DNA of 23,552 bases from DATAEY01 sp038199035 (GTDB lineage: Bacteria; Actinomycetota; Thermoleophilia; Solirubrobacterales; Solirubrobacteraceae), in NCBI GenBank assembly GCA_038199035.1, contig JBBPZM010000077.1, positions 1-23,552 on the forward strand, in the 5' to 3' direction. Position numbers and translations under genes: made by a program. The notes under the pieces were generated by a model, which saw only the letters and a list, made by a program, of their open reading frames with translations, did not search any database and was not told the DNA's origin. Each line of letters begins with the position of its first letter. The first letter of the stretch is position 1. Positions 13,383-21,686 of this stretch are shown piece after piece.

Positions 13383-15002
13383 GTGACCTCCGCCACCATC
13401 CAGCTCTACGACACCACCCTCCGCGACGGCATGCAGGGCGAGGGCATGTCGCTCTCGGCCGACGAGAAGCTGCGCGTGGTGCACCGCCTCGACGCGCTCG
13501 GCCTGGACCTGATCGAGGCCGGGTTCCCGTCCTCGAACCCCAAGGAGGTCGAGCTCTTCGAGCTGCTGGCCGGCGAGCGCCTGGCCAACGCCGAGGTGGC
13601 GGCCTTCGGGATGACCCGCCGCCGGGGTGTGACCCCGGGCGACGATCCCGGGCTGCGGGTGCTGGCCGACTGCTTCGCGCCGGTCTGCACGCTGGTCGGC
13701 AAGACCTGGACGCTGCACCTCGAGAAGGTCGTCCGCGTCGACCGCGCGGAGAACCTGGCCATGATCGCCGACTCCGTCGCCTTCTTGGTCGCCCAGGGCA
13801 AGCGCGTCGTCTACGACGCCGAGCACTTCTTCGACGGCTACCGCGCCGACCGCGACTACGCGCTGAGCTGCTTGCGCGCCGCCGCCCAGGCAGGCGCCGA
13901 GACCGTCGTGCTGTGCGACACCAACGGCGGCTCACTGCCCGACCAGGTCGCGGAGGCCACCGCCCAGGCCGTCGCCGCGCTCGACGCGAGCGGCCCGGCC
14001 GTCGGCATCCACACCCACGACGACGCGGGATGCGGCGTGGCCAATGCGCTGGCCGCAGTCCAGGCCGGCGCGACTCACGTCCAGGGGACGATGAACGGGT
14101 ACGGCGAGCGCTGCGGCAACGCCAACCTCGTCTCGATCATCCCCAACCTCCAGCTCAAGCTCGGGCACCGCTGCCTGACCGACGACCAGCTGGCCTCGCT
14201 CACCGAGGCGGCGCACTTCGTGGCCGAGCTGCTGAATTTCACGCCCAACGCCGACCAGCCCTACGTCGGCGCCAACGCGTTCGCCCACAAGGGAGGGATG
14301 CACGTGGCCGGAGTCAGCGCCGACCCCGCGACCTTCGAGCACGTCGACCCCGCGCTGGTGGGCAACTCGCGCGACCTCCTGGTCTCCGAGCTGTCGGGCA
14401 AGGGGACCGTGCGAGCCCGGGCGCGCGACGCCGGGGTCGCGCTCGACGAGGAGGGGGCGCAGCGGGTCATCGACCGCGTCAAGGAGCTCGAGCACCGCGG
14501 CTACCACTTCGAGGCGGCTGACGGCTCCTTCGACCTCCTCCTGCGCAAGGAGGCGGGCGAGTACGAGCCGCTGTTCCGCCTGGAGTCGTGGCGGGCGATC
14601 GTCGAGAAGCGCGCGGACGGCAAGGTCGAGACCGAGGCCACGATCAAGATCTGGGTCGACGGCGAGCGTTACGTGCGCACCGCCGAGGGCAACGGCCCGG
14701 TCAACGCGCTCGACCGGGCGCTGCGTTCGGCCATCGCCGAGATCCATCCCCACCTCGAGGACATCGCGCTGGTGAACTTCAAGGTGCGCATCCTTGACGA
14801 GGCCAAGGGCACCGGCGCGGTGACCCGCGTCCTGCTCGACGCCTCCGACGGCCACGACGTCTGGGGCTCGATCGGCGTCTCCGAGAACATCATCGAGGCC
14901 TCGTGGGAGGCGCTCGTCGACTCGCTCGAGCGCGGCATGCACCCGAGCCGCCCGCCCGCGCCCACCCCGGCGGGCGGGACCGCGGGCGCGACCTCCTCGT
15001 GA
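13383..15002 (+). CDS. cimA: (R)-citramalate synthase
   Basis: Condenses acetyl-CoA with pyruvate to citramalate, opening the threonine-independent route to 2-oxobutyrate and isoleucine. The 539-residue product is the CimA subtype of the LeuA family: YDTTLRDGMQGEGMSLS (Arg14, Asp15) has MQGEG where LeuA has EQSPG; metal ligands His210 and His212 lie in HTHDDAGCGVANALA; NGYGERCGNANLVS (Asn246 region) follows. NAFAHKGGMHV and the C-terminal regulatory domain (about 400-520, ETEATIKIWVDGERYVRTAEGNGPVNALD) are intact. It has a strong AAAGGAA site that is masked by the upstream stem. The last ~20 residues are a Pro/Ala/Gly tail. Its GTGA overlap couples the DegT-family gene. Confidence 0.94.
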   Translation: MTSATIQLYDTTLRDGMQGEGMSLSADEKLRVVHRLDALGLDLIEAGFPSSNPKEVELFELLAGERLANAEVAAFGMTRRRGVTPGDDPGLRVLADCFAPVCTLVGKTWTLHLEKVVRVDRAENLAMIADSVAFLVAQGKRVVYDAEHFFDGYRADRDYALSCLRAAAQAGAETVVLCDTNGGSLPDQVAEATAQAVAALDASGPAVGIHTHDDAGCGVANALAAVQAGATHVQGTMNGYGERCGNANLVSIIPNLQLKLGHRCLTDDQLASLTEAAHFVAELLNFTPNADQPYVGANAFAHKGGMHVAGVSADPATFEHVDPALVGNSRDLLVSELSGKGTVRARARDAGVALDEEGAQRVIDRVKELEHRGYHFEAADGSFDLLLRKEAGEYEPLFRLESWRAIVEKRADGKVETEATIKIWVDGERYVRTAEGNGPVNALDRALRSAIAEIHPHLEDIALVNFKVRILDEAKGTGAVTRVLLDASDGHDVWGSIGVSENIIEASWEALVDSLERGMHPSRPPAPTPAGGTAGATSS

Positions 15003-16129
15003 GCGCGAACCCGCCCGCCCAAGCCGCCGTGGAGGAGATCCCCCTCGCGCGACCGGTGATTGGCGCCCCCGAGGAGGAGCGGGTGCTCGAGGTCCTGCGC
15101 TCGGGGCGGCTGTCGCTGGGCCCGCCGCTGGCCGAGTTCGAGGCAGCCTTCGCCGGCCGGCTGGGCGTGCCCCACGCCAGCGCGGTCTCCAGCGGAACGG
15201 CCGGGCTCCACCTGGCCCTGCGGGCCGTGGGGGTGGGGGAGGGCGACGAGGTGGTGACGTCGCCCTTCTCGTTCGTGGCCTCCGCCAACGTGATCCTCTA
15301 CGAGCGGGCGCGGCCGGTGTTCGTGGACATCGACCCCCTGACCCTGAACCTCGACCCCGGCGCCACGGCCGCGGCGGTCACCGAGCGCACCGCTGCCCTG
15401 CTGCCCGTCCACATCTTCGGCTACCCCGCCGACCTGCCCGCCCTCGAGGGCCTCGGGCGGCCGATCGTCGAGGACGCCTGCGAGGCCCTGGGGGCCGTCC
15501 ACGGCGACGGCATCCCCGTCGGCGCCCGCGGCCACCCCGCGGTCTTCGCGTTCTACGCCAACAAGCAGCTGACCACCGGCGAGGGGGGGATGGTCACGAC
15601 ATCGGACGCCGGGCACAAGGAGCGCATCGACTCCGAGCGCAACCAGGGACGCTCGCCCGACATGGGGTGGCTCGACCACGACCGCCTCGGCTTCAACTAC
15701 CGCCTCTCGGACCTGGGTTGCGCGCTCGGCCTCGCCCAGCTCGAGCGCCTCGACGACATGCTCGCGCAGCGCGCCCACGTGGCCGGCGCCTACCGCGAGG
15801 CGCTGGCCGACATCGAGGGCCTCGACCTTCCCTGCCTCGACCACGACGGCAACCGCCGCTCGTGGTTCGTCTTCGTGGTCCAGCTGCCCCGTGGCGCCAG
15901 CCGCGAGGACGTGATCGCCCGACTGGCCGCTCGCGGGGTCCAAAGCAAGCCCTACCTGCCAGCGATTCACCTCATGAGCTTCTATCGCGAGCGCTTCGGC
16001 CACCGCGAGGGCGAATTCTCGGTGTGCGAGGACGTGGCCGCCCGCTCGCTCGCCCTGCCCTTCTTCCCGGCGATGACCGAGGGCCAGGTCGAGCGGGTGA
16101 CCAGCGAGCTGCGGAGCGCCTTGACGTAG
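14999..16129 (+). CDS. DegT/DnrJ/EryC1/StrS-family PLP aminotransferase
   Basis: A 376-residue fold-type I enzyme. SSGTAGLHLALRAVGVGEGDEV (64-85) binds the PLP phosphate, PVFVDIDPLTLNLDP and VEDACEALGA (Asp159) are family motifs, and FYANKQLTTGEGGMVTT holds the Schiff-base Lys189. NYRLSDLGCALGLAQLERLD and the C-terminal QSKPYLPAIHLMSFYRERFG region are those of sugar aminotransferases that act on nucleotide-linked keto sugars. The GTG at 14999 overlaps the cimA stop (GTGA), which is an unusual neighbour for a sugar enzyme. It may simply share the transcript, or act on an amino acid intermediate. No other sugar-nucleotide genes are in the window. Confidence 0.9.
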   Translation: MSANPPAQAAVEEIPLARPVIGAPEEERVLEVLRSGRLSLGPPLAEFEAAFAGRLGVPHASAVSSGTAGLHLALRAVGVGEGDEVVTSPFSFVASANVILYERARPVFVDIDPLTLNLDPGATAAAVTERTAALLPVHIFGYPADLPALEGLGRPIVEDACEALGAVHGDGIPVGARGHPAVFAFYANKQLTTGEGGMVTTSDAGHKERIDSERNQGRSPDMGWLDHDRLGFNYRLSDLGCALGLAQLERLDDMLAQRAHVAGAYREALADIEGLDLPCLDHDGNRRSWFVFVVQLPRGASREDVIARLAARGVQSKPYLPAIHLMSFYRERFGHREGEFSVCEDVAARSLALPFFPAMTEGQVERVTSELRSALT

Positions 16130-16251
16130 GCCACCCCGTTGCCCCCGGCGCCGATCCCCTCGCCGGGGCGCACGGTGGCGGCTGGCGCATGCCCGAGCCT
16201 CGGCGGTCGCCCGGAGGCGGAAGAGGCGTACACAGACGGACATCTTGATGC

Positions 16252-16257
16252 CATAAT
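16252..16257 (+). promoter_or_regulatory. Possible -10 motif CATAAT
   Basis: CATAAT is one base from TATAAT and lies 7 bases before an in-frame GTG at 16265. If used, the membrane protein would start at that GTG, because the ATG at 16256 lies within the hexamer. Confidence 0.3.
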
Positions 16258-16675
16258 GCACCGCGTGGAGGAGCGGTACGGTCGCCGCAACGACGAGTTT
16301 TGGGCCGAGCGCGACCGCCGGCGGGTGAAGGCCGAGGCGCCGGCCCGGCGCCGGCAGGCGCGCTGGGTGGCGGCGATGGGCTTCGTGGCCGCGTTGACCC
16401 TGCCGATCCTGCTCTGGCACCAGGTCGTCTACGACATCGCCTCGGAGTTCCGCCTCGACTTCCACTACTTCGTCAGCGAGTGGTCGCCTTGGGTGTTGAT
16501 CGTCGCGGGCTTGGCCTTCTCGCTGCCCGTGGCGTGGTCGGCCGGCCGCGACCCCGAGAGCCGCTGGTACCCGCGCGCGCGCAACGCCTACGCCGGGTGG
16601 GGAGTCACGCTTTACCTCCTCGGCGTCGCTCTGGCCGTCCAGGTCGCGCAGATCTACCACCTGCACGCGGGCTAA
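16256..16675 (+). CDS. Small three-helix membrane protein of unknown function
   Basis: A 139-residue protein that I do not recognise. It begins with a charged cytoplasmic segment (VEERYGRRNDEFWAERDRRR, residues 4-23), likely helical. Three hydrophobic segments follow: about 41-60 (VAAMGFVAALTLPILLW), 78-98 (WVLIVAGLAFSLPVAW) and 115-135 (GWGVTLYLLGVALAVQVAQIY). Positive-inside bias puts the N-terminus in the cytoplasm. Start choice is uncertain between ATG 16256 and GTG 16265; the upstream open frame to 16139 is Pro/Gly-rich and unlike a real N-terminus. It stands alone between the DegT gene and argH. The spacer 16130-16255 shows no other feature. Confidence 0.6.
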   Translation: MHRVEERYGRRNDEFWAERDRRRVKAEAPARRRQARWVAAMGFVAALTLPILLWHQVVYDIASEFRLDFHYFVSEWSPWVLIVAGLAFSLPVAWSAGRDPESRWYPRARNAYAGWGVTLYLLGVALAVQVAQIYHLHAG

Positions 16676-16711
16676 ATCTCGGCCGCACTGAGGCGGACCC
16701 CACCGGCCCAC

Positions 16712-16733
16712 GGGGCGCCGGAGCGCCGGCCCC
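16712..16733 (+). terminator. GC hairpin before argH without T tract
   Basis: GGGG-CG-CCGG-AGCG-CCGG-CCCC forms a stem with a two-base bulge downstream of the membrane-protein stop. It could slow or end transcription before the argH promoter, but the lack of a T run keeps this weak. Confidence 0.28.
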
Positions 16734-16752
16734 GCTCGGCGCGGGCCGCCCA

Positions 16753-16758
16753 TAGACT
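16753..16758 (+). promoter_or_regulatory. -10 motif TAGACT, 9 bases before the argH GTG
   Basis: TAGACT, then GGCTCGTCC, then GTG 16768. No Shine-Dalgarno sequence precedes the GTG. The same TAG-x-x-T-GGC pattern appears before other genes in this window, consistent with a leaderless transcript. Confidence 0.48.
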
Positions 16759-16767
16759 GGCTCGTCC

Positions 16768-18129
16768 GTGTCACGCTTCGCCGACCCTCAGGACGCCGTC
16801 TTTCGCCGGCTCAACGCCTCGATCTCCTTTGATTGGAGGCTCGCCCCCTACGACCTCGCCCAGTCGCGCGCCCACGCGCGCATGCTCGCCGCGTGCGAGG
16901 TGATCGGCGACGACGACCGCGACGCCCTGCTGGCCGCGCTGGATTCGGTCGAGGCGGAGCTCGAGGAGGGTCGCTTCCCCTTCGCCGACGATGACGAGGA
17001 CATTCACATGGCGATCGAGCGCCGGGTCACGGAGCTCGCCGGGCGCGCCGGGGGGCGACTGCACACCGCCCGTTCGCGCAACGACCAGGTGGCCACCGAC
17101 GTCGCCATGTTCGTCCGCGACCACGCGCGACGCTGCTCCCAGGCGGCGAGGGAGGTGATGGGCGCGCTCGTCGCGCTGGCCGAGCGCCACCTCGACTGGC
17201 CGATGCCGGGCTACACCCACCTCCAGCGCGCCCAGCCAGTCTACCTGTCCCACCATCTGCTCGCCTACTTCTGGATGCTCGCCCGCGACGTCGAACGCCT
17301 CGAGCTCGCCGCGGCGGCGGCCGACCGCCTGCCGCTCGGCGCCGGGGCGCTGGCCGGCGTCAACTTCGACGTCGACCGCCGCGCGGTGGCCCGCGAGCTG
17401 GGGTTCTCGGCCGTGGTCGAGAACTCCGTCGATGCCGTCTCCAACCGCGACTTCGTGCTCGACTTCCTCGCAGCCGCGGCGACCTGCGCCACCCACCTCT
17501 CGCGGCTGGGCGGGGAGCTGGTCCTGTGGTCGACCGAAGAGTTCGGCTTCTGCGAGGTGGCCGACGCCTTCGCCTCGGGCTCCTCGATCATGCCGCAGAA
17601 GAAGAACCCCGACGCCGCCGAGCTGCTGCGTGCCAAGGCGCCGCGGGTCGCCGGCCACCTGGTCGCCCTCCACGGGGTCTTCCACGGCCTCCCCCTGACC
17701 TACAGCAAGGACCTCCAAGAGGACAAGGAGCACCTCTTCGACGCGGCCGACACGCTCTCGCTGTGCCTCGAGGCCGCGCGGGGGATGCTCGCCGGCCTGC
17801 GCTTCGACCGCGAGCGCCTCGCCGCCGCCGCCTCCGACGAGCTCCTCGGCGCCACCGACGTCGCCGACCTGCTGGTGCGCCGCGGGGTGCCGTTTCGCGA
17901 GGCTCACGGCGTGGTCGCCGGCCTCGTGCGCCATGCGCTCGAGCAGGGCAAGACGCTGTCGGAGCTCTCGCCCGACGAGGTAGCCGCCCACACCGACGCG
18001 CTGCGCGCAGAGGATCTCCATGACGCCCTGCGCCCGGAGAGCTGGCTCGAGGCCAAGCGCTCCGAGGGGGGAACCGCGCTGAATCGGGTCCGCGAGCAGC
18101 TTGAGCTGGCGCGCCAGCGCCTGCAGTGA
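16768..18129 (+). CDS. argH: Argininosuccinate lyase
   Basis: Cleaves argininosuccinate to arginine and fumarate, the last step of arginine synthesis. The 453-residue product has the fumarase/aspartase superfamily layout: DEDIHMAIERRVTE (76-89), LHTARSRNDQVATD (98-111), YTHLQRAQPV with the conserved His151, and the signature GSSIMPQKKNPD (271-282), which holds the catalytic serine loop. YSKDLQEDKEHLFD follows. All blocks are complete and the length is usual. No other arg gene is adjacent. The start GTG lies 9 bases after a TAGACT motif. The TGA overlaps the mpg start by 4 bases. Confidence 0.97.
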   Translation: MSRFADPQDAVFRRLNASISFDWRLAPYDLAQSRAHARMLAACEVIGDDDRDALLAALDSVEAELEEGRFPFADDDEDIHMAIERRVTELAGRAGGRLHTARSRNDQVATDVAMFVRDHARRCSQAAREVMGALVALAERHLDWPMPGYTHLQRAQPVYLSHHLLAYFWMLARDVERLELAAAAADRLPLGAGALAGVNFDVDRRAVARELGFSAVVENSVDAVSNRDFVLDFLAAAATCATHLSRLGGELVLWSTEEFGFCEVADAFASGSSIMPQKKNPDAAELLRAKAPRVAGHLVALHGVFHGLPLTYSKDLQEDKEHLFDAADTLSLCLEAARGMLAGLRFDRERLAAAASDELLGATDVADLLVRRGVPFREAHGVVAGLVRHALEQGKTLSELSPDEVAAHTDALRAEDLHDALRPESWLEAKRSEGGTALNRVREQLELARQRLQ

Positions 18130-18734
18130 CGGTGCCCTGGCTGGGGCCGACGCTGCCCGCGGAGGCCTTCGCCGAGCCGGTCGTGAGCGTGGCGCGCGCG
18201 CTCATCGGCTGCGTCGTCTCCCATGGCGACGCAGCCGGGATCGTCGTCGAGACCGAGGCCTATCACCAGAGCGAGCCGGCGTGCCATGCCTATGTCGGGC
18301 TGACCGCGCGCACGTCGACGCTCTTCGGCCCGCCGGGGCGGGCCTACGTCTACCGCTCGTACGGCATCCACGCCCTGCTCAACGCGGTGTGCGAGCCCGA
18401 CGGTGTCGGAGCGGCCGTGCTGATCCGCGCCCTCGAGCCCCTGAGCGGAGTGGAGAGCATGCGCGCGCGCCGCGGCCTGGTGCGGCTCGAGGACCTGTGC
18501 TCGGGCCCGGGCAAGCTCACCCAGGCGCTGGACATCGGCCTCGAGCTCAACGGGGAGGACCTGGCCACGAGGGCCGTCAGGCTCCACCGACCGGTCAGCG
18601 ACCAGCCACTGGAGCTGGTGGCGGCCCCGCGCGTGGGCATCACCAAGGCGACCGACCTGCCCTGGCGCTTCTGCGTGGCCGGGAGCCGGTTCGTCTCGCG
18701 GCCGCGGCCGCGGGTGGCAGCCGGCGCGGCGTAG
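18126..18734 (+). CDS. mpg: DNA-3-methyladenine glycosylase (AAG/MPG family)
   Basis: Base-excision repair enzyme that removes alkylated purines such as 3-methyladenine and hypoxanthine. The 202-residue product has the family pattern VARALIGCVV, IVVETEAYHQSEPACHAY (Glu42 is the catalytic residue of the VETEAY motif), GPPGRAYVYRSYGIHALLNAVCE, and AAVLIRALEPLSGVESMRARRG, then CSGPGKLTQALDI. It overlaps argH by 4 bases (GTGA) and is probably cotranscribed with it. In mycobacteria mpg lies next to tyrS. Here the two are separated by the penicillin-binding protein gene, so the arrangement is partly conserved. Confidence 0.95.
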   Translation: MTVPWLGPTLPAEAFAEPVVSVARALIGCVVSHGDAAGIVVETEAYHQSEPACHAYVGLTARTSTLFGPPGRAYVYRSYGIHALLNAVCEPDGVGAAVLIRALEPLSGVESMRARRGLVRLEDLCSGPGKLTQALDIGLELNGEDLATRAVRLHRPVSDQPLELVAAPRVGITKATDLPWRFCVAGSRFVSRPRPRVAAGAA

Positions 18735-18747
18735 CGCCCGGTGGTGG

Positions 18748-21678
18748 CTAGCCCGGGGCCGTCCCGCCGGGCGCGCCAGTCGCCCCGCCGCTGCCTCCAC
18801 CACTGGGTGCGGGCGTGGGCGAAGGACCGCCGCCGCCTCCACCGCCTCCACCGCCGCCACTGTCGCCACCCCCACCGCTGCTTGCGCCGCCCCCTCCGCC
18901 CCCTCCGCCGCCTCCGCCCGAGCCCGACGACGAGGAGGTGCCGCTGGACTGGCTGGGCTGCGAGGCCCCGGAATCAGGGGTCGAGCTCCCGGCGCCGCTC
19001 GAGTCGCCCGACCCCGAGCCGCTGCTGTCGACCCCGGTCGAGCCGCTGCCGGAGTCGCTGGACTGGTCGGGTGGGGTGTAGCCCTTGCCCTGGCGGGCGG
19101 CCTCCTCGGCGAGGCGCTGGTTCTGGATCTGGTTGGCGCTGACGACGAAGTCGTGCCAGATCTCGGCCGGGTAGGTACCGCCGGCCACCGGCCCCCCGTT
19201 GTAGTCGGTCTCCATCGACTTCAGCCGGTCGGGATATCCGACCCACACGGCCACTGTCCAGCGCTTGTTGAAGCCGACGAACCACGCGTCGCCGTAGTTC
19301 TCCGTCGTGCCCGTCTTGCCCGCGGCAAAGCCGCCGGTGGCGGCAGCCTTGCCGGTGCCGCAGCAGACGACCGACTTGAGGATCTCGGTCTCGGTCTCGG
19401 CCAGCTTCTTGGAGACGACCTTGAGGCGGATCGGCTGGTTGTGGACGGTGCGTCCGTGCTGGTCGGGGAAGGTCACCGAGTCGACGCCCACCGGGCCGGC
19501 CGTGTCCGCGCCGCGCGTCCCGTCGACGCCCGCGGCCAGCGTCCCGGTGACCCGCTGGCCGCCAGCGGCCAGCGTCTCATAGGCGTGGGCCATGTCGAGC
19601 GGCGTGACGCCCTCCTTGAGCCCTCCCAGGGTGATCGCCGGGTTGGTCGAGATCGGCGTGCGGATGCCCATGCTGTGGGCCATCGCCGCGATGTTCTTGG
19701 TGCCCACCTTGAGCCCCACCTCGGCGTACACCGAGTTGTCGGACCGTGTCGTCGCGTCGGCCAGCGAGGAGACGCCGGCGTAGTCGCCCTCGTAGTTGTT
19801 GACGACGAACTTCTCCTTGCCGCCGCTGTTGGGCACGTCGAAGACCTTCTTCTGCGACGTCCACGTCGAGTCGGGCGAGATGCCCTCGCGCAGCGCCTGG
19901 GCGAGCGTGAAGACCTTGAACGACGACCCGGGCTGGCGCTGGCCGTCGGTGGCGAGGTTGAACGGGTAGTGGTCGTAGTCGTCGAGCGCGCCAGGCCTCC
20001 CGCCGACCATGGCGCGCACCTCGCCCGTGCGGTTGTCGATGGCCACCAGTGCGGCGGCCGGCCCGTCAGGGCTGCTCAGGTGGTTGGACACCGCCTGCAC
20101 GGCCGCCTGCTGGAGGTCGAGGTCGAGCGTGGTGTGCACCTTGAGCCCGCCGTTGAGCGCCCGTTGTGCCCCGTAGCGCTCGATCACCTGCTGCTTGACC
20201 CAGGTCGTGAAGTACGGCGCCTGCGAGTCCTCGTGCGGGTAGGTGATGGTGTCGGTGGCGGGGATGGGCGCCTGCTTGCCGTCGCGGTAGTCCTCGCGGG
20301 TGATGTAGCCCTGCGAGAGCATTCGGGCCAGCACGACGTCGCGCCGGCGCCTGGACGCCTGGGGATGAGCGATCGGGTCGAACGCGCTGGGCGACGCCAC
20401 GACCCCGGCGATCGTCGCCGCCTCGGCGGGAGTGAGCAGCGCGGCGCAGGGCAGCTTGCCGGGCACGCCGCAACCGGGCGCCGAGTCGCCATAGGCGTCC
20501 ACCGTCTGGTGGGCCTTGCCGTAGTACGTCCGTGCCGCCGACTCGATCCCGTAGGCGCCGTTGCCGAAGTAGACGGCGTTGAGGTACTCGGTCAGGATCT
20601 TCTGCTTGCTCCACTTGCGGTTCAGGTGGTAGGCCAGCGCCGCCTCGCGCAGCTTCTGGAACAGCGTGCGCTGGTGCTGCGCGGCGAGCGCGTTCTTCAC
20701 GAACTGCTGGGTGATCGTCGAAGCGCCCTGCACCGCCCGCTTGCGCGCGAGGTCGGCGAACAGGGCCCGGCCGATGCCGCGGATGTCCACGCCGTTGTTC
20801 TGGTAGAAGCGCTGGTCCTCGATCGCGATGATCGCGTGTTGCATCGCCGGAGAGACCTGGTCGGGCTGCACGAGGATCCGGTTGTTGCGGCTGGTCAGGA
20901 CCCCGATCTGGCGACCCTGGTCGTCGAGCAGGATCGAGTTGCGCGCGTTGCGGTACTCCTGGCGGTTCTCGAGCGCCGGCAGATCGGAGGCGACCGCCAT
21001 CATCATCCCGAAGACGGTAGAGACGATCGCCAGCCCGCCCAGTCCGGCGAGGATCAGCGCCAGGCGCAGCTTGTAGACGCGCGGGCGCGAGCTGTCGGGG
21101 CTCCCGGCGGGGCCGCCGCGGCCATCCCCGCCTCCGCCGTCGCCTCCGTCGCCAGAGCCACCCGCGCCGGTCGCGGACCAGGAGTCGCTCGCCCGGCGCG
21201 TCGCCGCACCAGCCGTGGTGAGCGCCCTGCCGACCAGGGACCTCGACAGGTCGAGCGCCGACGCCACCAAGGCGGCCGACGACGAGGGACGTTCGCGACG
21301 CCGCGGGTTGCTCTCGCGGTCAGGGCGAGCGCCCGGGGAGGAGGGCTCGAACCAGTCGTCCGTCGCCACGGCGCCGTCGCCTCGAGCGCTCGAGGCGCTG
21401 TTGGTCCGAGTCCCTCGCCAAGGGGGGTCGCTCAGGGCCTGGCCCCCGTCGCCCCGGCCGTTGCCTGCGTTCGGGCCGACAGCGGCGCCTGCGTAGGACC
21501 CCACGACAGCGTCGCCGGCGGCATCCCTGCGGACGCGCGGGACCGGCCGAGGCGGACCGTCTCCCGCCAGAGGTGTGGGCTCGTCGCTCAAGGCGTCGGA
21601 GGAACGGCTGGGGCTCGACCGTCTCGCGCGAGGACGACAGCGCCACGACCGGCCGAACGAGGGGCGAGAGTCTAGCAT
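18748..21678 (-). CDS. Class A (bifunctional) penicillin-binding protein
   Basis: Peptidoglycan glycosyltransferase/transpeptidase of the PBP1A type, anchored in the cytoplasmic membrane. Counting from ATG 21678 (976 aa): a ~200-residue disordered, charged N-terminus; one transmembrane helix (about 205-230); the GT51 domain with catalytic Glu287 (IEDQRFYQNNGVD), GASTITQQFVKN (318-329) and RKWSKQKILTEYLN; then the transpeptidase domain with SSFK (Ser585, Lys588), SDN (646-648) and KTG (788-790). From about 868 the tail is Ser/Gly-rich with two runs of 11 glycines. Cys403/Cys411 could form a disulfide. The start is uncertain: a -10-like TAGACT lies inside the first codons, so TTG 21591 (giving SDEPTPL) is a serious alternative. 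The gene ends 13 bases from mpg, convergent. Confidence 0.93.
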   Translation of the reverse strand: MLDSRPSFGRSWRCRPRARRSSPSRSSDALSDEPTPLAGDGPPRPVPRVRRDAAGDAVVGSYAGAAVGPNAGNGRGDGGQALSDPPWRGTRTNSASSARGDGAVATDDWFEPSSPGARPDRESNPRRRERPSSSAALVASALDLSRSLVGRALTTAGAATRRASDSWSATGAGGSGDGGDGGGGDGRGGPAGSPDSSRPRVYKLRLALILAGLGGLAIVSTVFGMMMAVASDLPALENRQEYRNARNSILLDDQGRQIGVLTSRNNRILVQPDQVSPAMQHAIIAIEDQRFYQNNGVDIRGIGRALFADLARKRAVQGASTITQQFVKNALAAQHQRTLFQKLREAALAYHLNRKWSKQKILTEYLNAVYFGNGAYGIESAARTYYGKAHQTVDAYGDSAPGCGVPGKLPCAALLTPAEAATIAGVVASPSAFDPIAHPQASRRRRDVVLARMLSQGYITREDYRDGKQAPIPATDTITYPHEDSQAPYFTTWVKQQVIERYGAQRALNGGLKVHTTLDLDLQQAAVQAVSNHLSSPDGPAAALVAIDNRTGEVRAMVGGRPGALDDYDHYPFNLATDGQRQPGSSFKVFTLAQALREGISPDSTWTSQKKVFDVPNSGGKEKFVVNNYEGDYAGVSSLADATTRSDNSVYAEVGLKVGTKNIAAMAHSMGIRTPISTNPAITLGGLKEGVTPLDMAHAYETLAAGGQRVTGTLAAGVDGTRGADTAGPVGVDSVTFPDQHGRTVHNQPIRLKVVSKKLAETETEILKSVVCCGTGKAAATGGFAAGKTGTTENYGDAWFVGFNKRWTVAVWVGYPDRLKSMETDYNGGPVAGGTYPAEIWHDFVVSANQIQNQRLAEEAARQGKGYTPPDQSSDSGSGSTGVDSSGSGSGDSSGAGSSTPDSGASQPSQSSGTSSSSGSGGGGGGGGGGGASSGGGGDSGGGGGGGGGGGPSPTPAPSGGGSGGATGAPGGTAPG
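21669..21678. promoter_or_regulatory. Overlapping divergent -10 motifs between the PBP gene and tyrS
   Basis: On the plus strand TAGCAT (21673-21678) lies 8 bases before the tyrS ATG. On the minus strand TAGACT (21674-21669) faces the PBP gene. The two share the central TA of a CTAG. If both are used they cannot be occupied at once, and the PBP start codon must lie downstream of 21669. Confidence 0.4.
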
Positions 21679-21686
21679 TGGCCCGG

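Noticed and set aside
16139..16255. Longer N-terminus for the small membrane protein
   Set aside because: The upstream codons give a Pro/Gly/Ala-rich segment without pattern, and a -10-like CATAAT lies inside it.
14669..16774. 701-codon minus-strand frame over cimA and the DegT gene
   Set aside because: Low-complexity Gly/Val/His-rich shadow with no motifs; the plus-strand genes are intact.
18810..18920. GCC/CCG-rich tandem pattern as a CRISPR or structural repeat array
   Set aside because: It is the degenerate glycine codon run of the PBP tail, with no regular spacer-repeat structure.
19153..21675. 840-codon plus-strand frame opposite the PBP gene
   Set aside because: Val/Gly/Arg-rich shadow of the PBP coding strand, with no domains recognised.
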